Positions 1 to 9,569 of a DNA stretch of 64,000 bases are shown here, piece after piece; the stretch's first letter is position 1; the number at the start of each line of letters is the position of its first letter. The translations under genes and the position numbers were made by a program. The notes beneath the pieces were generated by a model. It was not told the DNA's origin. It made no database searches and was given only the letters and a program-made list of their open reading frames with translations. The stretch spans positions 22,865,227-22,929,226 of the forward strand of contig CM043703.1 in the NCBI GenBank assembly GCA_023935145.1, given 5' to 3'. The stretch comes from Bretschneidera sinensis. Its lineage: Eukaryota; Streptophyta; Magnoliopsida; Brassicales; Akaniaceae.

Positions 1-1771
1 TTTACAAAAAAAAAAGGAAATTTTTTTTTGGACGTTCAGGTCCAACAAAGAAAGAAAAAAAGAAAAAAAAATTTATGTTAGATTGAACAATAGGAAAAGA
101 AAAAGAAGAAAAAAAATAAATATTAGATTTTTCAAAAAAAAAAAACCAATCCGTGCAACACCTGGAAGTCTAGGTGTTGCAAGTTTGAAAGTGGAGAGCT
201 GCATGTTAGGCAGCTGTGCGTAATGCACAGTGAGAAGCGGTCAGCACCGCTTAAAAATTTTGCCTATAAATTGATTCTTAGCGAATTTTCATTTGGTTTT
301 CTTTTAATTTCTCTATATCTTTAAACACTTGGGGATTCAAAGAAATGTTGAAAGAACAAAATTTTAAAGGAGTTTTCTGCGAAATTTCATAGAGAATTAC
401 GAGAAGCTATCAGAAAAATATAAGGTAATAACATAATATTTATTTTTGAATTTCTGACATTTATGAAGTTTCCTTGAATTCAAAGTGAAAATTTTCAAAG
501 TGTGTAGTTTATGTCGGATTGAAGAATAAATTAGAAAATTTAATATAAATATAATGTCAAGTGTTGACGATCTATAACTGGGGAGAAATTTCTGAGAGAA
601 ACGGAAAATGCAAGGAGGTGATCCACGGGTAGCTTTAAGAGCTACATGATGAGTTAGATTTACTTTAAGTAGTCTAAATAAAAATCAAATATCTAGTGAT
701 AATATTAAAATAAATTATTAGCTTATGTTTTGGTGATAGATATAATGTGAATATTGGACCGTAGAAAAATTATTATGTGAGAAGAAATATTGTTAGAATA
801 ATGGGTTGATTTAATAATAATAGTCCGAAAAAACCATGACAACCGGTATATGCTGAAAATAAAAGAGACACAGTGACAGCCGGAATAAGCTGTAAAGAAC
901 CGAGAAGGGGCCGGTCTAAGATAATAACAACCTGTCGACAGGTGGGAAGATGTTCCCATCATAAGCATTCATGCATTGCATTTGTGTTAATTATTACTTG
1001 CATTATTGAAATGTTGATGTGTGATATATTATTGTAAATTTATTTATAGATGGATGAGTGTCCCAGAGAGACAGTTACAATGAGAAAAAGAGGAAAAAAC
1101 ATAGAAATATGATAATATGGTGATTATTCAAATGTTAGACATTATGCTATTATCCAGTTATGGTGAGAAAGAAACAGAGAATGATAAGAACCATCTAAAT
1201 GGTGGACTTTATGATGTGAACCTCTTTTCGAGGTAATTATGAGATAATTGATGGTTTTAAGGTGAACCAATGAATGAGAAGAGATTAATAGAGAATGAAT
1301 CTTATGACATGTGTAGTGATAGTAGAAAGTTATCATCAAGTTATGTGAAATATAAATAATTAAATATAAAAATAGCTACTATGCAAACTGAATACTTTTA
1401 GTAAATTTAATTCACTGAGCTTGTGAAGCTCACCCCTCATTGTACAATGATTTCAAGCAGCAGACATGACAAATAGTTTGATGAGTTGAGATTCAGACGA
1501 AACCATTATCTGTAAGCCATTTACGTGTCAACATCCTTAGACTAATGGAAAAAATGAAATCAAAAATTTATTTGTAAATATTCATGCATTTTACTTGGTA
1601 TCTAATGTTAAAGATCAGATTGATGTAACTTCTCTAATGAGGGTTGATGATTGATGTAAAATTTTTTGTTGGTGTTATTTATTGTTATTGTTGCATATAT
1701 GTGTCATTCTGGGATTTTTAAAATGTAATGACACCGTCTCGGGGGTGGCCAACCCAGGATGGGTCGTTACA
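1..1771 (+). repeat. Long LTR of a Ty3/gypsy chromovirus-type element, 5' end outside the window
   Basis: This stretch matches, block by block, the LTRs of the element at 38683-53211. Shared blocks include the region around ggtgatccacgggtagc (618-634), the ggtgggaagatgttcccat segment near 941, and the terminal block ending gggtcgttaca at 1771. About 130 bp of the LTR start lies before the window. No internal region follows; after 1771 comes an inverted LTR piece. It is therefore a solo LTR or the 3' LTR of an element that continues leftwards. The reading frames inside it are short and not protein-like. Confidence 0.85.
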
Positions 1772-2456
1772 GTGGATCACCTCCTTGCATTTTTCGTTCC
1801 TTTCAGAAATTTCTCTCGGTTACTAACCGTCAACACCTGACATAATATTTGTATTAAATTTATAATTTATTCTTCAATTTATTTTAACCACACCCTTCGA
1901 AAATTCTCACTTTGAATTCGGGGAAATTTCATTAACGTTAAAAATTTAAAAATAATCATTTTGTTATTACCTTCTGTTTTTCTGATAGCTTCTCGTGATT
2001 CTCGATGAAATTCTACAGTAAACCCCTTCAAAATTTTGCTCTTTTAACCTTTCTTTCGGTCCCCAAATGTTTAAAAAAAATGAGTAAATTAAAAGAATCT
2101 AACGAAATCTATTAAGTAAAATTAACATATATATAAACCTTGAAACCAACTGGGCACATTTTTGCTTCAACATTTTAAATTCTCTCACCTCCACGTTTTG
2201 GAGACGTGCAAAGAATGCATGTCTCCTTCAATTTTTGCTTGACATTTGGCAGCAGGTGCTGCCATCCGCTACCACAATTTTTTTTTTTATCTTTTCCTTT
2301 TCTTGGTAACTACACTCCTCACGCGTCTAGTATTTTTTTTTCAAGAGAATTATTTTATTCAATACTAAATCTTTTGCGTAAATAGATTATTTTTAATTTC
2401 ATATCATATTTATTAAATTACTTCTTTACCCTTACTTTACAATTTCGGGTATTACA
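1772..2456 (-). repeat. Inverted 5' fragment of the same gypsy LTR family
   Basis: The reverse complement of this segment begins with tgtaatacccg at 2456. It runs through the same blocks as positions 1-626 and stops at gtgatccac, directly against the LTR end at 1771. The simplest reading is that the plus-strand element inserted into an older minus-strand LTR, leaving this piece on its right. The 2456 edge is the true LTR start, because the following base begins repeat unit A. Confidence 0.85.
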
Positions 2457-3183
2457 AACCAGCAATTTGAACAAAATCAAAAAACTCATTTTTTTCGCAC
2501 CATTTAACATTTTTTCAATGGTCCAACACCGAGTTTGGCAATGAAAAAATTGCTACGTTGCAAAGGTGAATTGAAATTTTCGTTTTTGTTTCTGCTTACT
2601 GTTACCACTTGAGCTTTCTATAATTACAATTGGGGCATCCTACCAGTCAAACAGGTTAAAAGGGATGGACAAAAAAGTTAGCTCCCTATCAACTATCACT
2701 ACTCAAATGGAGTAAAAACTGGTAGTCCTATCACTACTTTATAATTTGAAACTAGCAATGTGAATTAGTAGTATTTGGCTCAATGATAGTTTTGTCTCAA
2801 ATCAAATGTATTTAAGCGTATTGAGATTTTGAGTTTGATTTTTTTAAACTAACAACTCTATTAGGCAAAATGAGGATTATTATGTGGGTGAGTAGGTGTT
2901 AGGGATAGACTGTATCATTGTTGTAAAAAAAGAAAGAAAGTTGTGGTGTGGGAAACCGATATATTGTTCTGCTTGGTTTCTTTACTCCATCAATTCGTTT
3001 TAGTTTGTAGAAATTCATAAACCACTATTTTTGGTTTGGGTTGAGATTTATTAATTTCTTCAAATCGAATCAAACCATACTAATCATTTACTATATTTTA
3101 TATATTGGTTCATTGGTTATTATCTCAAGTCAAATATATTTGGATGTCTTAAGATCCTGGAGTAGATTCTTCAGGCCTACAAG
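2457..3183. repeat. Dispersed repeat unit A (about 0.73 kb), unclassified
   Basis: This unit is closely similar to 14270-15022 in the same orientation. Shared blocks include ccatttaacattttttcaatgg, the phrase around ctatcaactatcactactcaaatgg, and a late tract rich in ggtttggtttcttt. Similarity starts just after the inverted LTR (2457-2460) and stops near ttcttcaggcctaca (about 3183). No open reading frame, terminal repeat or tail shows what kind of element it is. It could be a non-autonomous transposon or a duplicated genomic segment. Confidence 0.7.
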
Positions 3184-3448
3184 CAGTAAGACGTATAAAC
3201 CCCTTCTTATCTTCAACAGGTATGCCAACCATTTCAATTAATCTGTTATCCTCCAGCTTTATCAATAACTGCCAAATCAGAGACAAACATAAACAACAAA
3301 AATCATGGAGATAACAACAAACCATAGAGAAATCTTATAAGAGAAATGTGAGAAAGAAAGATAATACTAATATCTATCTGCGCAGAACTACAAAAATCAT
3401 TTTTTGGCAAATGCCCCATTTTACGAAACAAATTTCCACAACCAAAAT
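3184..3448. other. Intergenic, no feature recognised
   Basis: AT-rich sequence between repeat unit A and the inverted LTR arm. I see no coding signal, repeat or RNA gene in it. Confidence 0.5.
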
Positions 3449-5745
3449 GTCACACCCCAATTCACATGTATACTGAGGCACGACAACGACGAATCATGTA
3501 GGTTTCCCAGGCAAGCAAGCCACTTCTATGATCAAAGAAACTAATCTCAATGACAGAAAATATAACATCAAAGGGTGACAAGGACCTCAACCAAAGAAAA
3601 TATATCTCCTTAACAAAATATTTAAAATATCAAAGACAACTAATGGGGATCATAGTAAGATTAGAATTAAGGATTTTAATTTATGAATTGGAGGATATGA
3701 GAATAATTATGTAATAAGAAAATATTATGGGTATCTCGGTGTAGTTAATTTTAATATTTCAATTTCCTTTGATATCTCAATTTTCTTATCGGTCTAGGAC
3801 TAGGGTTTAAGATCTCTATATAAGAGGCGTCCTTATATAATTTGTAGTCAGCTTTGGAATGAATAAAAAACGAGATTATTGAAAACAAACTCTGTGATTG
3901 AGTTGTTTCGCGCCATGTGATTTCGATTGCGGTTCCCATGTGATTTCGAATGATCCATGCGATTTGGATCGTGTTATCTTTAATTTCTTTGTTTTTACAT
4001 TTTTTTCCCCACTGTATTGCATAAACAACATAAGTTCCCAAATAGTTCAAGCCAATAGTTTTAATGTTTGCAACATTATTCTAGAACCAAAATAATTTTG
4101 TCAATTGAAAAATAATCTTTAGCTCTCCTCAAACACGACAACAACCTAGCTTTCTACTTATGAATTAGCAAGACAGTAAAAACAAATGAGCTCAACAATT
4201 CATTAGATAATCATGCTCAAGCTAACGACAACAAGCATGTATTCAAATATAGAAGATACATTTGTATATAAAATACCAATGATCAAACTAACTCATCCAT
4301 CTAAACAATTATCCATGACTTTCAGAAATAATGTAACATACATGTTTCTTACTAAAGCAATAAATCATCAACTTAAATTACAATAAAATGGCTTAAATAA
4401 TATCACAACCATGTAACCAAAAATCGATAGTCCAAAAAGTATCACATAGAACACTTAACTGTATGATAAAAGCTATGACCACACTTTACTCTTGTGGTAT
4501 GCACGAGCTCATTTAACCCCTAGGCTGCTAAGCCCAATAACTCACTTAACCCTGTTGTCAGGTTCAATATTTCATTTAACCCTTAGGCTGCCAGGTTCAA
4601 AACATAGCTAGGCTGAGAGATTCTTTCTAATAACTTAACCATAAAACCATCATGTTTCCAAAGTCTTAAACACAAACATTGGTTTCATTTCCAAAATAAG
4701 TCAATTAACATGGTTGAAAAACCTAAATCTAAATATTCATGTTATAATATATAACAATAACAACTTTAGATAATTCAAATACCCAAACCATGTGTTTAAC
4801 AAGATAACAACATTTGTATGTTGAATATACATCACTTTATGAGTAAGACTATATACCTAACTCGCCAAAGCACAATAACTCCATAAAAACAAAATTTTCC
4901 TAGTCATTCAATTAAGGAAATGCACTAAATATCAACAAAAATGATTTCAATGTACACTCCAAACATGCTATACATGCCAAATAGGTCCCTTGAGGTCACC
5001 CGACTGCAGCTACACATTCCTCTAAATCAAATAGAATTTCAAAACTGAAACCAAGTTTTGACTAACTAATTACAACACCATTTGAATACTAAATAAATAT
5101 GTAAAAATTATTGAAAAGTGTGAAAAACTCAAGGAGTGCTCATTTGCTACCATTGTACCAGTAGCCCACCATTGGCCCTTGCACGTCATATGAGACGAAT
5201 GGCTTCACATAAGAACTATTTTCGTCTAGATTTAACTATTACGACCAGTTTACTTTGAACGTTAATAAGTTTTTCTACAATATGAATCTTGAAATGGCCT
5301 ATATGTATCCATAAAGTACTTTAAGTGTACTATGCATTGACTCAAAAATCACTCAAAATAGTAGCAGGACGACCAAGTTATGGTGGCCTAAAGTTGAGTA
5401 CTTGATTTTGTCATAAAATCTAAACTAAAAAATAATTGAAAAATTATAAATTTTTACTCCTAACTTCGATTGAGGTGATTCTAAAAACTAACGCAGCTAA
5501 TGAATTAAGGATTCTAAAAAATTTATCCCTTATTACCAGAAGGCTACTGTCGAAGCAAAGGAAATGGATGAAAGTTCGTGGTCTCTTATCCTAGGTTCCT
5601 AAATACAATCTTATATAAATTATTAGTCCATAAATAAGTAGAATAAGGTCTCATCCTTAACTTCATTTAGTTTATTGTGAGTCAAATCCTCACCTATAGA
5701 CCGTTTACCTTCTTTTCCAATTCTCTTTCTTTACAAAATTAAGTA
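3449..5745 (-). repeat. Minus-strand gypsy LTR, left arm of a large palindrome
   Basis: Read on the minus strand this is a gypsy-type LTR ending in gggtgtgaca at 3449. It aligns in inverted order with 5800-7596. Matching blocks include the pair near 4690 and 6825 (aataagtcaattaacatggt and its diverged complement), and the pair around 5240-5300 and 6250-6300 (tttactttgaacgttaataa). The copies are visibly diverged, so the pair is old. The arm is lengthened by a 384-bp insertion at 3641-4024. No primer-binding site follows the LTR end on this side. The inner edge near 5745 is approximate. Confidence 0.75.
3641..4024 (+). mobile_element. Probable solo LTR inserted in the left palindrome arm
   Basis: The inserted block is flanked by acaac at 3636-3640 and 4025-4029. 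The matching site in the other arm (7471-7491, read on the minus strand: gacaacacaagttccc) lacks the block and has one copy of the flank. Inside are a TATA-like ctatataagag near 3818 and an aatgaataaaa polyadenylation-like signal near 3860, as expected for an LTR. The internal TG...CA limits would be 3644-4020, so the exact ends are uncertain by a few bases. No internal domain is present. Confidence 0.7.
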
Positions 5746-5799
5746 TACATAGATAATAATAACAATTTAGGATTTGGTGTTTTTGTTATGGCTAAAACA

Positions 5800-7596
5800 T
5801 CCTCTCACAATTTTAAATACTACTATGACCTTCTTTGGTCTCTCCTAAGACCCATTTTTGGCTTTGAACAAACCAAATCAAGGTAATGCAACCCAATTCT
5901 TCTAATTTATGCACTATCATTCATATAAGAGTGCATTTAGGACCCTACGATAGAAGACCACTAACTTTTAACCACTGCTGCTGGCTGCTGCTTCTAAAAA
6001 AGCCTTTTGGCAATAGGGGTTATATTTTTAGAATCCATCTTAAGCTACATATGGGTTTTTGAATAACCTCAATTGGAGTTTGGGGTAAAAAATTATGATT
6101 TTTGAATGATTTTCGGGTATGAATTTTCAGACAAAATCAGGTGGTAGACTTTAGGCCACTATAAGTTGACCGTTTGGCGACGCTTTAGGGTATTTTTGAG
6201 TCAAAATGATAACACTCTAAGAATGCTTTATGGATATATATAGACCATTTCAAGATTCATCCCGTATAAAAAGTTATTAATGTTCAAAGTAAACTGGTCA
6301 TAGTGGTTAAATCTAGAAGAAAATAGTTGTTAGGTGAAGTCATCTAGCACCTGATAGCACACGGGGGCCACTGGTGGGTCTTATTGGTACAAAGGCTACA
6401 CGTGAACACTCCTTGAGTTATTTCATATTTTTCAATAAATATATATTTGTTTAGTATTTGAATTGTATTCTCTAGTCAAAACTTGGTTTCGGTTTAGAAA
6501 GTCTATCTTGAGTTAGAGGAACGTGTAGTTGTTGTCCGGTAATCTCAAGGGACCTAGTTTGCATGTATAGCATGTTTAAAGTGTAAATTGAATCTTCTTT
6601 GCTGATTTAGTCCATTTACTTTATCAAATGACTAGGGAAATTCTTGTTTTTTAGAGTTATTGTGCTTTGGCGAGTGAAGTAAATAGTCTTACTCAACTTG
6701 GTTTTTCCTATAAATTGATGTACATTCAACATATAGCATGGTTTGAGCATTTGAATTATTTGAAGTGATTATTGTACATTATAGTATGGATGTTTAGATA
6801 TGACTTTCTCAACCATGTCAATTGACTTATTTTGGAAATGAAACCAATGTTTGTGTTTGAAACTTTGGAAATATGATGGTTTTGTGTTTGAGTTATTAAA
6901 AAGATTTTTCAATCTAAATATGTTTTGAACCTAGCCGTACAAAGGTTAAATGGGCTTTGGATAAAGCAGTCCAAGGGTGGTCTCTTGAACCTTGCAGCCC
7001 AAGTGTTAAATGGGCTCATAAGATATTACCATAAGGGTAAATTATGGTTATAGTTTTTGTCAGATTGTTGAGTATGGGAGACCTTTTGGATTACCAACTT
7101 TTGGTTAGGTGGTTGTAATATTTGTTGAGGGAATTTTATTGTGAATGAATTTGATGATATATTGCTTCAGTAAAAAACACGTATCTTACATTATTTCTGA
7201 AACTGATGGAAATTGTTTAGGTTGATGAGTGTTTGATTATTGATATGTTATATACAAATGCAGCTTTCAATTTTTGAATATATGCTTGTTGTAGTTAGGT
7301 TGAACATGATTATTCTAGGCTGTGGAGCTCATTTGTTTATTGTCTTACATATTCAAAGGAGGAAAGCTAGGTCCGTTGTCGAGTTTGGAGAAAACTTATT
7401 TCTTAGTTGACATCGTTATTTTGGATCTAGAATAATGTTGCAAGCACGAAAATTGTGGACTTAAACTATCTGGGAACTTGTGTTGTCTTTTGAAATAAAT
7501 CATTTTGAATGTTTTGCTAAAGAAGTCAAATTTATTTGGTTGAGGTATGTGTCACTTTGATATTAGCATATTCGGCATTTGGGTAAGTGCGTGACA
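5800..7596 (+). repeat. Plus-strand gypsy LTR, right arm of the palindrome
   Basis: This is the plus-strand counterpart of the LTR at 3449-5745. It ends gtgcgtgaca at 7596 and is followed at once by a primer-binding-like site. The two LTR starts face each other with only a few tens of bases between recognisable homology. A TATA-like catataagag near 5924 corresponds to tatataagattg on the other arm. The start near 5800 is approximate. Confidence 0.75.
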
Positions 7597-8270
7597 ACTT
7601 ATGGTACCAAAGCCTAGGTTATGATCTATAGGTTTTAAACCTAGGAATGACATTGAGATGGGTAGACATAGGTCCTTGGAAAAAAAAGAAAAAAAAGTAG
7701 TTGTTCATTGATGGTGCAATTATAATAATTTACTTGAAATAATAAATAAGAAAGATTTTACAATAACGAAAGAGTTACGTAGCATTGGACTAAGACGCGA
7801 CACTCGCTCTCTTTAAGGTAATTCAAACCACTGCGGGAGTTACTTTCCAACAAGAGAAACCTAGAATTCGACAGGAGAAACCTGTCCAACCACTTGCTAA
7901 TTTGGGTCAAGGTGATGAGTTGCACAAGGAGCAACTAAGTTCTGCTAGTGTTCCTCATCAGTTAGAGGGCAGTGCTAAAGCAAGTCAGGGTAGTATAATT
8001 TAGCTATTAGAAATCAACAACAGATGGTTCAAACTCAGTTGGTAATGGTATCAAAGATGATCCAAACTACCTATCACGTGGATGTGTGGTACCTTAGATT
8101 GGCTATGAGTTCATCGTGGTATTTGGGCTCCCCATGAGTGTGATTTGTGATATGTTCAGCTAGCAATTTTGGGACCATTGGTGTTACAGTAAATGTAATG
8201 TTAAGTGGAACTAATCAGTTGATCATTACTTAAATTAAACAGAAAAAAAAAGAAGAAAGAATACTCTCAT
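7597..8270 (+). pseudogene. Decayed leader and gag-start remnant of the gypsy element
   Basis: This is the sequence right after the primer-binding site. It contains a purine-rich leader (about 7680-7700) and glutamine-rich coding-like phrases around 7840-8050, all broken by stops. It fades into unrecognisable AT-rich DNA by about 8270. No protease, reverse transcriptase or integrase follows, so the internal region was mostly deleted. The gag assignment rests on position only. Confidence 0.4.
7602..7613 (+). promoter_or_regulatory. Primer-binding site of the decayed gypsy element
   Basis: The sequence tggtaccaaagc lies five bases after the LTR end and resembles the initiator-tRNA-Met binding site tggtatcagagc seen in many plant gypsy elements. 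It fixes the direction of this element as plus. Confidence 0.6.
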
Positions 8271-8572
8271 TGACTAAAACCTTCGATTTCTTGAACTCTC
8301 CTCTTGTAAATGAGATGGTGTAGTTGCTTTCCTCTATAGCGTTGCTATACATAATTCAAAAAAAAAAAAATCACTACGAGAATTGTAATGATCAATCAAG
8401 AAATGGAAATTATTTTAAACATCTTACAATTTCCAGTGAATTTCTAAGAACATTGAATAAAAAAACTTCAAAGTTGTTATTTCTCTTGGCAACCAAACAG
8501 AGGTTTAAAATTATACTTTGCATTTCTTTGTTGATTTTACTTTTTTAAGGTATAATTATTACCTGGCCAAAG

Positions 8573-8667
8573 TCGATGGCGAGCTGTAGAAGCTCCTGTT
8601 CAGACATGCCGGGGAGCACCTGCGAGGTACGTGCGGGAGAGGAGGCAGAGAGGTTGCGAGAGGGTAT
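8573..8667 (-). pseudogene. Orphan exon-like fragment of an unrecognised gene
   Basis: On the minus strand about 95 bases read without stops into MSEQELLQLAIDFGQ, and the frame continues upstream through a Ser/Ala/Arg-rich stretch. The segment ends in a good splice donor (cag followed by gtaata at 8572 downwards). It is clearly GC-rich, whereas its neighbours are very AT-rich. No following exon is seen at lower coordinates, where retroelement remnants lie. The Ser/Ala/Arg-rich stretch would fit the end of an organelle-targeting peptide, but this is a guess. It may be a captured gene fragment. I do not recognise the protein. Confidence 0.35.
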
Positions 8668-8689
8668 ATGATTTTTTTTCTTCAAATCA

Positions 8690-9569
8690 TATATCATTCA
8701 TATAAATTTGCTGAGGAAACTTTGGTACAATGGTAAAGATATAAGTTGAGTGGTAGGTTTCACTCAATCAATACATGAATTATTTGTGTTTAATTTATTA
8801 ATTATTTTTTGTTGTTCATTTATTTTAGGATAAATTTCATTTCATTACTTTTAAATTTGTTGATTTGACACTAACCACTAACATATCAAATCTTTTTAAA
8901 ATGCACAATTAACTTTAAAATATTAATTTTTATTATTAAGTAGTTCAAAATGATTTTTTTTTAAAATCAAAATTTTAATTAGATATAAGTTTTCACCATA
9001 ACCAAAGTATTTTTGGTGTTAAAATATCTTCAACTGATTATGATAACTTTAATAATTCTATTTATTTTTAAGTTATATTACAAATTTAAGTTTATCTCAA
9101 AATTGTTTATATTACAAATTTTTAAGTTAATTGAATTCTTATTTTTCTAAAAAAAGTAAAAACAGACAATATCATTTTAATTTTAAAAATAAAAAATTTA
9201 TTTTTAATTTATTTTTATGATTATATTTAATATTCATTTATTTAAAATATAAAATTATTTAATTTTATAAAAAAATATATCAACAAACTTTCCACCAATC
9301 TCTTGCATGTAGTATAAGCTAACTCAAGATAGGCTATCGACAGAAGTCCTCTGTTCCACTGTTTGCCATAAATTAAGTGCTAAAAGCAAAGATTATAGTT
9401 TTCTCATCACAAGTGAGGCACAGCAAGAAAACGTGTCAAAGAAGTGGTGATTTTGAGATACTATGGAATCTGACAACTGTACAGTAATCAACAGTCATAT
9501 TAATACATGCTCTAGTTCAAAATAAAAAGCTTATCCGAATTTTTGATTCAATAAAAGAAACAAAGCATT
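8690..9569. other. AT-rich intergenic region downstream of the kinase pseudogene
   Basis: Very AT-rich sequence with runs of A and T. I see no coding signal or repeat unit with clear ends. The kinase 3' untranslated region would lie just below 9570. Confidence 0.5.

Noticed and set aside
3898..4095. Overlapping frames on both strands at the solo LTR
   Set aside because: They lie over the inserted LTR and its junction and show no protein similarity.
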